DNA of 64,000 nucleotides, from NCBI RefSeq assembly GCF_002027705.1, contig NZ_MBTG01000019.1, positions 1 to 64,000 of the forward strand, read 5' to 3'. The translations under genes were made by a program, and so were the position numbers. Within the stretch, counting starts at the first letter, position 1. Every line of letters starts with the position of its first letter. The stretch is from Paenibacillus ferrarius. Lineage in GTDB: Bacteria > Bacillota > Bacilli > Paenibacillales > NBRC-103111. The notes beneath the pieces were generated by a model, which saw only the letters and a list, made by a program, of their open reading frames with translations, searched no databases and had not been told where the DNA came from. Below, piece by piece: positions 26,339 through 34,520 of the stretch.

Positions 26339-28663
26339 ATGATAAAAAAATTTGTAATAGGATCATGTATAGCTATATTTGTAGTATTGCAGATTTGGTG
26401 TTCCATTTTCATATTTTATTACCCTTATGTTGGAATTGAAGTGGAATTATCACAAGCCCAGAATAGGATAGTAATTAAGGAATTAGCCCCAGAGGGGGCA
26501 GCTGTAAAGTTAGATCTAAAGGTAGGGGACATCATTCAACAAGTGGATGGTAAGCCAATAGGCGATTCCATTTTATTTCGGAAATGGCAGGCGATTGAGC
26601 AAGTACAAAGCATAACAATATCAAGAAATGGTACAGACTATGAAATTAATATAAATAAGAAGAGCAATATCTTTTACGATATGTTCCCATTGTTAGAGGA
26701 AATCATAAGTTTGTGCATGGCGATTTTACTTTTCACTAAAATGTCACATTCAAAATCTGCTAGACTACTAGCAACTGTTTTTCTGTGTGCTTCTTTCATT
26801 TTTATGAGCTTGGGAGCTTCCATAAGAGGGGATACTATTGGCAAATTTCTGATTACTAGTTTCATGATGCTTATGCCAATTGTGTTTTTGCACTTTTTGG
26901 TTGTTTTCTTTAAAGAGAAAGGCAACATAGAATTACCGACATGGATGCTGAAATATTTATACGGGATTGTCGTTCTTACACTAGGATTAAGACTCTTTTA
27001 CTTTCAACCGTCATTGACATATGTCGTGTACAGTTATGATAAATCAATAACTCTAGGCTTCTCCATGTTCGGCTTCTTAATAAATATGTATCTATTAACT
27101 GTTCAATATGTCAAAGTTCGAAAACAACAATCCTACATGTCTAGTATTATTAAAAGTGTTTGGTTGTCTTGGTTAATTTCTTTTTTACCTATTATATGTT
27201 TTTCCTTTCTACCACAATTACTGACAGGTCAACGTATTTTAAACGCTATATTTACAAGTTGGATTTTGTTATTTTTTCCTATTTCTTTTGCCTATTTAAT
27301 TGCTTCCAATCAATTGTATGACTTTGGTCAAGTTATCAGGCGCATTATGTTTGCGGGTCTGCTTGCAATCTTACCTGTTAGTTTATTTACGGGCGTATAT
27401 GTTTTTCTATTTAAAAAAATGGCTGATGAAAAACAGATTTTGTTTATTTTTATTGGATCAATGACCATAGTAACTATGGTTTTGTATGCGGCCGAGTATT
27501 GGATAACGCGGCTCGAGTCATTCCTATTTCCAAGAAAATACTTACTCCAAACTGCTCTGAAAAAGATTGCGCGAAATCTAGGCACGATTTCTAGTTTCAG
27601 GGAGTTAAAAGAAATCATACTTGTTGATATTGTAAGTACTTTGCAAGTGATGGGTGGGGCTATCGTATTTTGTTATAAGAATGATACGGAAATTATTTAT
27701 GAAGGAGAAATAGATGTTTCAGAAGTTCGGCAGCTTGTTGAAACATCAACGCTACTAGATAACCCTTTGTATACGTGCATAGAAATGAACTATCATGAGG
27801 CATATACTAGTTATCTCATTATGACGCGCAAAAGGACAAATACGCTACTGCCTAAAGAAGAGAAACAGTGGTTGCAGTTAATTACATCTTACTTAGAAGT
27901 TAGCTTAGAAAATGTACATCTAATTCGTAAACTAACAGTCAATTTGCAACAGTTTGCTTCTCAACTTCCTAATGAAGCTGCAGCGCAGGACATTCAATGG
28001 TTTCGTAAGGTCATGTTTGAACTACAGGAGGAGGAACGTATAAGGATTGCGACTGATTTACATGACACAACAATGCAAGATTTATTTTTTCTTAAAAGAA
28101 GAATATCCACGCTGGCTGAAAAATCTACCATGCCTAAAGGAGATCAAGAGCAGTTAAGGAATATGAATAATTTTGTGGATATGATAAATGCGAGTCTCCG
28201 TCAAAGTTGTTTTGAATTAAACCCTCACTTATTGAGAGAAGTGGGTTTGATTAAAACGCTCAAAATGTATGTTGAGAAGGAATCTTACACAGCACCGTTT
28301 GAACTGATATTTGAAGCAATGGCAGTCAAGTTCATTGAAGGTAAAGATTTGCCTACGAAGAGGCACATTTTTAGAATCGTACAAGAATTGCTAAACAATG
28401 CAAAAAAGCATTCACAAGCGACTAAAGTTACGTTTAAGATCATGGAAAGCAATCAAGTTTTTTATCTAAACTATGAAGATAATGGTATAGGTTTTAGCAA
28501 TAAAGAAGGAACACAGAGGGAGATTGGCGCATCAGGATTGGGGATTGAACAGATACGGAGCCGAATTCTGCATATGGGTGGGCAGATGGATTTTCTGACA
28601 CAGCAGGGAAATGGAACGATATTTAAAATCAGAATCCCCATTGAGGAGGTCATTTCTGCATGA
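26339..28663 (+). CDS. comP: ComP-type sensor histidine kinase
   Basis: A 774-residue kinase (B. subtilis ComP is about 769). An N-terminal membrane helix at about 6-29 is followed by an extracytoplasmic PDZ-like domain at about 30-105 (LAPEGAAVKLDLKVGDII). Roughly nine further membrane helices run to about residue 390. The cytoplasmic part has a HisKA_3 dimerisation domain with ATDLHDTTMQDL (phospho-acceptor His575) and a HATPase domain with QELLNNAKKH, EDNGIGF and GASGLGIEQI. It would sense the modified ComX peptide and phosphorylate the ComA-like regulator, whose gene overlaps by 4 bases. The gene is AT-rich compared with the purine genes. SD AGGA is weak before ATG 26339. Confidence 0.88.
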   Translation: MIKKFVIGSCIAIFVVLQIWCSIFIFYYPYVGIEVELSQAQNRIVIKELAPEGAAVKLDLKVGDIIQQVDGKPIGDSILFRKWQAIEQVQSITISRNGTDYEININKKSNIFYDMFPLLEEIISLCMAILLFTKMSHSKSARLLATVFLCASFIFMSLGASIRGDTIGKFLITSFMMLMPIVFLHFLVVFFKEKGNIELPTWMLKYLYGIVVLTLGLRLFYFQPSLTYVVYSYDKSITLGFSMFGFLINMYLLTVQYVKVRKQQSYMSSIIKSVWLSWLISFLPIICFSFLPQLLTGQRILNAIFTSWILLFFPISFAYLIASNQLYDFGQVIRRIMFAGLLAILPVSLFTGVYVFLFKKMADEKQILFIFIGSMTIVTMVLYAAEYWITRLESFLFPRKYLLQTALKKIARNLGTISSFRELKEIILVDIVSTLQVMGGAIVFCYKNDTEIIYEGEIDVSEVRQLVETSTLLDNPLYTCIEMNYHEAYTSYLIMTRKRTNTLLPKEEKQWLQLITSYLEVSLENVHLIRKLTVNLQQFASQLPNEAAAQDIQWFRKVMFELQEEERIRIATDLHDTTMQDLFFLKRRISTLAEKSTMPKGDQEQLRNMNNFVDMINASLRQSCFELNPHLLREVGLIKTLKMYVEKESYTAPFELIFEAMAVKFIEGKDLPTKRHIFRIVQELLNNAKKHSQATKVTFKIMESNQVFYLNYEDNGIGFSNKEGTQREIGASGLGIEQIRSRILHMGGQMDFLTQQGNGTIFKIRIPIEEVISA

Positions 28664-29292
28664 GTGAGATTGTGAGAACCCTTGTTGTCGATGATCACCC
28701 CTTATTTGCTCGAGCAACCAAAGCATTGTTGGAACAAATCGATCACATTGAGGTCATCGGTGTTGTTGGTAACGGAAAGCAGTGTCTGGAACATGTGGAG
28801 CGCTATCAACCTGGACTAGTTTTTCTTGACTATCAGCTGCCGGATCAATCTGGCGTTGAGATTGCAATGGAAATCAAGCGTAAATATCCAGATATTCATA
28901 TTGTTATTTTCACGGGGATCGAATTGAGTGGGATATTTAATAAACTTATTGAAATTAAAGTAAGTGGTATTTTATCGAAAGAATCAAGTGAACGGACAAT
29001 AAAAAACATTGTGAATTGTATTCTGGATGGGCATACGATGGTGCCGCTATCGTTCTTTCACCAAATGCAATTAACAGAATTAGCTATCAAGGAAAGTTTT
29101 GCGTTGGTAGAGGAAGAAATTCTCATGATGAATATGTTAGTAAAAGGAGCTACTCATGATCAAATTGCTGATCAAATCTTCATGAGTAAGCGAACGGTCG
29201 ATAACTATTTACGGAAGATTTATGATAAATTAGGCGTGAAATCTAGGACAGAAGCTCTTGAGAAGTTTATAAAAAGTAAATATTATTCGTAG
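28660..29292 (+). CDS. comA: ComA-type response regulator
   Basis: A 210-residue NarL/LuxR-type regulator (B. subtilis ComA is 214). The receiver domain has Asp11-Asp12 and the phospho-acceptor Asp57 in VFLDYQLPDQSG. The C-terminal helix-turn-helix is MSKRTVDNYLRKIYDKLGVK near residues 179-198. It is cotranscribed with comP (ATGA overlap) and followed by the comQ-like gene after 18 bases. Its targets are not visible in the window. Confidence 0.88.
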   Translation: MSEIVRTLVVDDHPLFARATKALLEQIDHIEVIGVVGNGKQCLEHVERYQPGLVFLDYQLPDQSGVEIAMEIKRKYPDIHIVIFTGIELSGIFNKLIEIKVSGILSKESSERTIKNIVNCILDGHTMVPLSFFHQMQLTELAIKESFALVEEEILMMNMLVKGATHDQIADQIFMSKRTVDNYLRKIYDKLGVKSRTEALEKFIKSKYYS

Positions 29293-29310
29293 TCACCAGG
29301 GGGAAAAAAA

Positions 29311-30231
29311 TTGAAACAGGACGTACATCGCCACATGAGCAATATGATTGATGACTATGTATATGTGGAGAATTTAAATAAATTACTTAAAACATTTATT
29401 GCTGACAAAGAGCAGGAGAAAGACACATGGATGAATATTACATTGTGCACCCATACGATGTTAGGCGGGGCTTCTCCTGACATCTATCGCCTCGCTGCTA
29501 TAACTCAGGTATTTGTTTTAATTTCGGATATCGTTGATGATCTGCAAGATCAAGACCAAGCAAACAAACCATGGATGCAATCCCCTCAAGCATCAACGCT
29601 GAATGCCATTCTAGCAATGCTCATGGGCGTGGTCGGTGAGTTAGGGCAAATGCGGGTCCACGGGAAATTGCTGGTAGAGGTTGCTCAAATTATTGCGCGA
29701 TCGATTAATGGGCAACATAAAGATGTAATCAATGCGGCATCAACGGTCGATGACTATCTGGTAATGACACAGGAGAAATCAGGCTCTCTATTCCGGTTGG
29801 CTTGTTTTATGGGGTATTTATCACTGGATTGTTCAGACGAAACGATTGAGCAGCTTCATGAACTGGCGGACTGCATAGGACTCATCCATCAGATCCAGAA
29901 CGATATGCGAGATCTTATGCGATATGATGTGAAGAATGATTTATACTGTAAAAAGAGCACACTGCCCATTCTATACCTGCTCTCTGTCGAAGATGAAGCC
30001 TTCAACCCACTAAAAGACTACTACGCAGGCAAAATTACCGCAGATACTCTTCTTCATGACAAAGAAGCCTTCAGCCAAATGATTCATGACTCCGGTTGCT
30101 TGGAATATTCTCGTGTTGTGCAATCCGTCTGCTTGCAGAAAGCAGAAGAGATTTATGAAAAGCTTCAAGCTGTCTCGCCATGGAAAGAAAAATTTAGAGA
30201 AATTACCTATGGAAACTTCCTGCCTACATAG
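29311..30231 (+). CDS. comQ: ComQ-type isoprenyl transferase
   Basis: A 306-residue polyprenyl-synthase-fold protein, the length of ComQ (about 299). The first Asp-rich motif is DDLQD at residues 76-80 and the second NDMRD at 197-201; both bind the Mg-diphosphate of the isoprenyl donor. Basic and aromatic residues typical of farnesyl diphosphate synthase are otherwise reduced, as in ComQ. It would prenylate the Trp of the ComX candidate and help export it. TTG 29311 has AGGGGG 7 bases upstream. Alone, a generic polyprenyl synthetase would be an alternative; beside comP and comA the ComQ call is much stronger. Confidence 0.85.
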   Translation: MKQDVHRHMSNMIDDYVYVENLNKLLKTFIADKEQEKDTWMNITLCTHTMLGGASPDIYRLAAITQVFVLISDIVDDLQDQDQANKPWMQSPQASTLNAILAMLMGVVGELGQMRVHGKLLVEVAQIIARSINGQHKDVINAASTVDDYLVMTQEKSGSLFRLACFMGYLSLDCSDETIEQLHELADCIGLIHQIQNDMRDLMRYDVKNDLYCKKSTLPILYLLSVEDEAFNPLKDYYAGKITADTLLHDKEAFSQMIHDSGCLEYSRVVQSVCLQKAEEIYEKLQAVSPWKEKFREITYGNFLPT

Positions 30232-30279
30232 AAGCTCACGTTACTGATCCTGAATTCGGACGGTAACGTGAGCTTTTTT
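30232..30279. terminator. Terminator after comQ
   Basis: AAGCTCACGTTAC at 30232-30244 pairs with GGTAACGTGAGCTT at 30262-30275, followed by T6. It also faces the end of the converging - strand membrane protein gene. Confidence 0.9.
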
Positions 30280-30291
30280 ACATGGATGGAG

Positions 30292-31065
30292 TTACCTGTG
30301 AATGCGCTGGTAGTCACTCATGAAAGCAAGCTGTAACGCGGCACTGACGATGTCGTACAAGATAAGAAGAACGAAGAAAAGAAGGGGCAGCCAAAGCGCA
30401 TTAACAAGTAAGCCGGCTATGAGGTTAAAAAGAATGGCGGCGCCGATAAGCGGTAGTGTGTTTGGCGTTCGGTTCTCAAAAGCTATGCGCGAGCGGGAGA
30501 AGGCTTGAGGAATGGAGCAGTCTTCTGCGACAAGACATAGTTCAAGAAAAAGGAAACGTATGCGTAGTAATAGATAGATCAGTATCATAAATATGGCACC
30601 AGCGATTTGAAGAGCGGCAGTCAAAATACCCCCTATTATGAGCAGGGGAATCATGATGATAAGACTCAATAAGATAAATCTGATGAAGAATCTAGCTCCA
30701 TACATAACGAACTTTTCAAACGAAAGCTCTCGTTGATTGACGGCCTCGTGCAGCAAGCCCACATATCCGCCCTGTAGAAAGGCTTGAACAATGAGAAAGA
30801 AGATGAGGAAAAGCAAATTGTTAATCAAGTGTGAAGCGGTGAAACTGCTGCCGACAAGCTGCACGGAGCCTGGCAGGAAGCCTTGCTCGGAAACAGTGTT
30901 TATCGAGGGTAATCCCATCTGCAGCGCAAACTTGAAGGTGAGATGGGGGCTGCCATGGAAGCCATAAAGCGCCGCGCCTACCAGCATTGTCAATACATCC
31001 GCAATAACCGGGATGAGAATAAGCAGCGGAAATTTGAATAGTTTTCCAAATGTTGCGGATATCAA
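30292..31065 (-). CDS. Multi-pass membrane protein of unknown function
   Basis: A 257-residue integral membrane protein with about six hydrophobic segments. The internal LRIRFLFLELCLVAEDCSIPQAFSRSR near residue 165 resembles DUF-type families with a soluble helix between membrane spans (the DUF4013/DUF975 sort), but I cannot name it. TTG 31065 has GGAGGG 8 bases upstream. It converges on comQ across a shared terminator and is divergent from the rpn gene. Confidence 0.7.
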   Translation of the reverse strand: MISATFGKLFKFPLLILIPVIADVLTMLVGAALYGFHGSPHLTFKFALQMGLPSINTVSEQGFLPGSVQLVGSSFTASHLINNLLFLIFFLIVQAFLQGGYVGLLHEAVNQRELSFEKFVMYGARFFIRFILLSLIIMIPLLIIGGILTAALQIAGAIFMILIYLLLRIRFLFLELCLVAEDCSIPQAFSRSRIAFENRTPNTLPLIGAAILFNLIAGLLVNALWLPLLFFVLLILYDIVSAALQLAFMSDYQRIHR

Positions 31066-31158
31066 GTGTAATCCCTCCTCAGCGAACTTCTCTTCTTTTT
31101 ACGTGGAAGAACTTGGGAAAGTTGCGCATTCCTTTTATGTCTCAACCCCATCAATCAT

Positions 31159-31166
31159 GGTATAAT
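31159..31166 (+). promoter_or_regulatory. Extended -10 promoter of the full-length rpn gene
   Basis: TGGTATAAT carries an extended TG motif next to a perfect TATAAT at 31161-31166. No consensus -35 is found. The start codon lies 29 bases downstream. Confidence 0.55.
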
Positions 31167-31194
31167 AGTAAGGAAAAGGAATGGAGCTGACGCT

Positions 31195-32064
31195 ATGTTC
31201 GATAGACTTGACCCGAAAGTAGATTTTGTATTTAAGCGTATTTTCGGAGTGGAAGAGAATAAAGACGTACTGCTCGATTTTTTGAATGTAACATTAAGGG
31301 AAAGTGAGCCGCGTCCATTGACCGACATTCACATTCTAAACCCTTACATCGATAAAAATGCTTTGCACGATAAACTGTCCATCCTGGACGTACATGCCCG
31401 CACGGCGGACGGGAAACAAGTGAATATTGAAATTCAATTGTTTAACCGTTACGACATTGAGAAGCGGACTTTGTATTATTGGAGCAAAATGTATGCCAGC
31501 CAGCTAGAAGAAGGACAAAAATATAAAGAGCTCAGAAAGACAATCACCATTAACATTTTAAACTTCAAATTTATTCCTAACGACCGTTATTATAATTTGT
31601 TTCATTTGAGGGAAGATCATATGGGACTCGTACTGACCGACCATATTGAGATCCATTTCATGGAGCTTCCCAAACTAGAAGAGCAGAAGGTCAGGTTCTC
31701 GGATAAATTGGTCAAATGGTTGTTGTTCTTAAAAGGTGTGGATAAACCAGAAGTATGGGAGGAGATTTCGATGAACGAACCAGCTTTGCAAAAGGCGATG
31801 GATACGCTTGAATTTCTGAGCCAGAATGAAGAGGCCCGAAGGCTTTATGAAATGAGGCAAAAAGCGCTGCATGATGAGGCTTCGATGATTGATGGGGCTA
31901 GGGAAGAAGGTATGCAAAAAGGTATGCAAGTAGGTATGCATAAGAGCAAAATCGAAATAGCCAAAAACTTGCTCGGCATGGGCATCGACGTAGCTAAGGT
32001 AATCGTGGCCACGGGCTTAACTAAAGATGAAGTTCAAAAATTAAAAAATGAATTGATGCAGTAG
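31195..32064 (+). CDS. Rpn-family recombination-promoting nuclease / putative transposase
   Basis: A 289-residue PD-(D/E)XK nuclease of the Rpn (PDDEXK_2 transposase) family. It opens with LDPKVDFVFKRIFG; the catalytic core is ILDVHARTADGKQVNIEIQL (Asp near 63, E-x-Q near 80). The C-terminal half has a charged coiled segment, an EGMQKGMQVGM repeat and a terminal helix-turn-helix-like module. Rpn proteins cut DNA, stimulate RecA-independent recombination and can act in phage defence. GGAG lies before ATG 31195. Inside the gene, GGGAGGAG at 31757-31764 precedes ATG 31771, so a C-terminal short form is likely. Confidence 0.88.
   Translation: MFDRLDPKVDFVFKRIFGVEENKDVLLDFLNVTLRESEPRPLTDIHILNPYIDKNALHDKLSILDVHARTADGKQVNIEIQLFNRYDIEKRTLYYWSKMYASQLEEGQKYKELRKTITINILNFKFIPNDRYYNLFHLREDHMGLVLTDHIEIHFMELPKLEEQKVRFSDKLVKWLLFLKGVDKPEVWEEISMNEPALQKAMDTLEFLSQNEEARRLYEMRQKALHDEASMIDGAREEGMQKGMQVGMHKSKIEIAKNLLGMGIDVAKVIVATGLTKDEVQKLKNELMQ
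31771..32064 (+). CDS. Possible intragenic short Rpn protein (RpnS-like)
   Basis: In-frame internal start ATG 31771 with GGGAGGAG at 31757-31764, a 6-base spacing and as strong an SD as any in the window. It would give a 97-residue protein made of the C-terminal helical part without the nuclease domain. In E. coli, in-frame C-terminal Rpn products counteract the toxicity of the long nuclease. The stand-alone duplicate at 32145 keeps exactly this start. Expression is inferred. Confidence 0.45.
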   Translation: MNEPALQKAMDTLEFLSQNEEARRLYEMRQKALHDEASMIDGAREEGMQKGMQVGMHKSKIEIAKNLLGMGIDVAKVIVATGLTKDEVQKLKNELMQ

Positions 32065-32144
32065 TCACACCAGAGAGCGTCTCATAGTAGGGCGGTTTTT
32101 TTCTCGATATCTCGGATAAATTGGTCAAATGGGAGGAGATTTCG

Positions 32145-32474
32145 ATGAACGAACCGGCGTTGCAAAAGGCGATGGATACACTAGAATTTCTGAGCCAGAA
32201 TGAAGAGGCTAGAAGGCTTTATGAAATGAGGCAAAAAGCGCTGCATGATGAGGCTTCGATGATTGATGGGGCTAGGGAAGAAGGAATGCAAAAAGGTATG
32301 CAAATAGGTATGGAAGAAGGAATGCAAAAAGGTATGCAAGTAGGTATGCATAAGAGCAAAATCGAAATAGCCAAGAATTTGCTCGGCGTAAGCATGGACG
32401 TAGCTAAGGTAATAGAGGCAACGGGCTTATCTAAAGATGAAATCCAAAAATTAAAAGTTGAATTAATGAAGTAG
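32145..32474 (+). CDS. Stand-alone duplicate of the Rpn C-terminal region
   Basis: A 109-residue frame from ATG 32145 (GGGAGGAG at 32131-32138), a tandem partial copy of the end of the upstream rpn gene. The copied block starts near CTCGGATAAATTGGTCAAATGG and has lost 39 bases (13 codons) compared with the parent, which brings the SD to the front. The EGMQKGMQ repeat is longer by one 12-residue unit. The last 40 residues differ from the parent at several positions (GVSMDVAKVIEATGLSKDEI), so the copy is not brand new. It has its own terminator. It may act as a free RpnS-type partner; the frame is also open from TTG 32121. Confidence 0.7.
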   Translation: MNEPALQKAMDTLEFLSQNEEARRLYEMRQKALHDEASMIDGAREEGMQKGMQIGMEEGMQKGMQVGMHKSKIEIAKNLLGVSMDVAKVIEATGLSKDEIQKLKVELMK

Positions 32475-32483
32475 TCACTCCAA

Positions 32484-32512
32484 TGGCCGTCCCTAATAGG
32501 GCGGTCTTTTTC
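32484..32512 (+). terminator. Terminator after the rpn duplicate
   Basis: GCCGTCCC-TAAT-AGGGCGGT forms a tight stem followed by CTTTTT. A decayed version (GCGTCTCATAGTAGGGCGG then T7) follows the parent gene at about 32076-32103, showing that the duplication included the terminator. Confidence 0.8.
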
Positions 32513-32574
32513 ATTTAAAGGGTGGTTAGCGAGGAACAATGATCCGCGGAGAGCCCCTCGTACATGTTTAGTTA

Positions 32575-32628
32575 TTGACAATCATTATCACTTAGAATAA
32601 AATAAATACTATATTATAATTATTATAA
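32575..32628 (+). promoter_or_regulatory. katA promoter with PerR box and Fur-like box
   Basis: TTGACA at 32575-32580 and TAAAAT at 32598-32603 are spaced by 17 bases. TTATAAT-T-ATTATAA at 32614-32628 is a perfect 7-1-7 PerR box just downstream of the promoter. TGACAAT-C-ATTATCA at 32576-32590 is a second 7-1-7 site, one mismatch from the Fur consensus, overlapping the -35. This points to peroxide induction, possibly with iron input. Confidence 0.82.
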
Positions 32629-32670
32629 ATAAGAAATTATTACAAGTTCAACCTGCAAAGGAGAATGCAA

Positions 32671-34134
32671 ATGACTCATAATCACTTAACGACGAATCAA
32701 GGCGCACCAGTAGGCGATAATCAGAATTCACGGACAGCTGGCCAGAATGGCCCTACGCTTTTGGAGGATTACCATCTTCTAGAGAAGATTGCTCATTTCG
32801 ATCGGGAGCGTATTCCGGAGCGTGTGGTGCACGCGCGTGGAGCGGGGGCATTTGGAACATTTACGGTTGAAAATGCGATGAAACGGTATACGAAAGCTGG
32901 CTTTCTTGGTGAAGCGGGCAAAGAAACGCCTGTATTCGTTCGCTTCTCGACCGTGATCCACGGTCAAAGCTCACCGGAGACAGCGCGTGATCCGCGTGGC
33001 TTTGCGGTGAAGTTTTATACGGAAGAAGGCAATTATGATTTGGTCGGCAACAATTTGCCTGTGTTTTTTATCCGCGATGCGATGAAATTTCCAGATATGG
33101 TTCATTCGTTGAAGCCTGCGCCGGACACGAACGTTCAGACTCCTGATCGCTATTGGGATTTCATGTCACTGACACCAGAATCTACGCATATGCTGACATG
33201 GGTATTCTCAGATTATGGTACACCCGCCAACTACCGGGAGATGAACGGCTTTGGTGTCCACGCCTTCAAGTGGATTAACTCCGTTGGCAACTACGTGTAT
33301 GTGAAATATCACTGGAAGCCGCATCAAGGCGTGCGCAATTTGAGCAAGGCAGAAGCCGCCGCTGTTCAAGGGGAGGATTTCAGCCACGCAACGAGAGACT
33401 TGTATGACGCCATCGCGCGCGGCGATTTCCCGAAATGGGATCTGCATGTGCAATTGCTGCAGCCGGAGGATCTGGATGCTTATGATTTCGATCCGCTGGA
33501 CCCAACGAAGGTTTGGCCGGAAGATGTGATTCCACTGCACAAGGTAGGGACGATGACGTTGAACCGCAATCCACAGAACTTTTTTGCTGATGTGGAGCAG
33601 GCGGCATTTGCACCTAGTGTGTTGGTTGCCGGAATAGAACCATCCGAAGACAAATTGCTGCAAGGACGGCTGTTCTCCTATCCCGACACACAAAGGCACC
33701 GTCTAGGCGCAAATTACTTGCAAATTCCAGTGAACTGTCCCTACGCAACTGTACAAAATAACCAACGGGACGGCGCTATGCAAATGAAGCCGCAGGCCGG
33801 CAGTATCAACTATGAGCCAACTCGTCATGCGGATGAGCCTAAGGAAGCACCCGAGTATCGGGACAGCAGCACTCCTCTTCACGGCAGTGCAACTCGGCAA
33901 AAGATTGCCAAAGCGAATGATTTCGCCCAAGCCGGCGACACCTTCCGCAGCTTCAGCGAGCAGGAGCAGGCGAACTTCATTTCCAATTTAGTCGGTGACC
34001 TGTCCTCGGTGCATGAGAAATCGAAGCTGCTGGCGATCTGCAATTTCTATCGGGCGGATGCGAAGCTCGGGGAAAGCCTTGCGGCAGGGTTGAACGTAGA
34101 TATTTCAGGCTATTTACAGCACTTGAACCGCTAA
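32671..34134 (+). CDS. katA: Vegetative catalase (KatA)
   Basis: A 487-residue small-subunit haem catalase that converts hydrogen peroxide to water and oxygen. The distal His is in VVHARGAGAFGTF near residue 53, and the proximal haem Tyr is in RLFSYPDTQRHRLGANY near 330. The N-terminus THNHLTTNQGAPVGDNQNS is typical of Bacillus KatA. ATG 32671 is preferred over ATG 32665 because AAGGAG at 32658-32663 is then 7 bases away. It is controlled by the PerR box upstream and followed by a Fur-family gene. Confidence 0.95.
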   Translation: MTHNHLTTNQGAPVGDNQNSRTAGQNGPTLLEDYHLLEKIAHFDRERIPERVVHARGAGAFGTFTVENAMKRYTKAGFLGEAGKETPVFVRFSTVIHGQSSPETARDPRGFAVKFYTEEGNYDLVGNNLPVFFIRDAMKFPDMVHSLKPAPDTNVQTPDRYWDFMSLTPESTHMLTWVFSDYGTPANYREMNGFGVHAFKWINSVGNYVYVKYHWKPHQGVRNLSKAEAAAVQGEDFSHATRDLYDAIARGDFPKWDLHVQLLQPEDLDAYDFDPLDPTKVWPEDVIPLHKVGTMTLNRNPQNFFADVEQAAFAPSVLVAGIEPSEDKLLQGRLFSYPDTQRHRLGANYLQIPVNCPYATVQNNQRDGAMQMKPQAGSINYEPTRHADEPKEAPEYRDSSTPLHGSATRQKIAKANDFAQAGDTFRSFSEQEQANFISNLVGDLSSVHEKSKLLAICNFYRADAKLGESLAAGLNVDISGYLQHLNR

Positions 34135-34172
34135 CTTATAAAAAGCAGCAACTCGTAGAGGAGGTTTCCAGA

Positions 34173-34445
34173 ATGGTCCATCATGATCTTGAACAAGCGC
34201 TGCAGCGCATGCGTTCCAAAAACATTCATTTAACCCCGCAGCGGTATGCGTTACTGGAATATCTGTACGCGCAACGCAGCTATACGACGGTGAAAGATAT
34301 TTGTGAAGCGTTAATGGTCAAGTATCCGACGATTAATGCGATGACAGTGAACAGCAGTCTGCACGTATTTAAACAGCTTGGATTGGTGAAAGAGCTCGCC
34401 GTGATCGGAAGCTCCATACGATATGAAGCTGCTTTAAGCTCATAA
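34173..34445 (+). CDS. Short Fur/PerR-family DNA-binding protein lacking the sensor domain
   Basis: A 90-residue protein aligning with the first ~85 residues of B. subtilis PerR: the N-terminal helix, ITPQRHAILEYL-like LTPQRYALLEYL, and the recognition-helix region NAMTVNSSLHVFKQLGLVKEL. It ends at YEAALSS, where PerR continues into its dimerisation and metal-binding domain; none of the usual His/Cys ligands (HAICENCGK, CQEC) is present. RBS GAGGAGG precedes ATG 34173. It is cotranscribed with katA. It could be a competitor for PerR boxes or a degenerate regulator; without a dimerisation domain its DNA binding is uncertain. Confidence 0.8.
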   Translation: MVHHDLEQALQRMRSKNIHLTPQRYALLEYLYAQRSYTTVKDICEALMVKYPTINAMTVNSSLHVFKQLGLVKELAVIGSSIRYEAALSS

Positions 34446-34455
34446 GGGTAAAAAG

Positions 34456-34513
34456 AAGCGCCCCATTCGCTACAAAGAGGATCTAGCCTCGAGTAGTCGA
34501 TTGGGGCGCTTTA
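34456..34513. terminator. Bidirectional terminator between the perR-like gene and the 34521-35600 gene
   Basis: AAGCGCCCCA at 34456-34465 pairs with TGGGGCGCTT at 34502-34511 around a loop of 36 bases that can fold further (CTAGCCTCGAG). A-rich and T-rich ends lie on the two sides. Confidence 0.75.
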
Positions 34514-34520
34514 ACTATCT

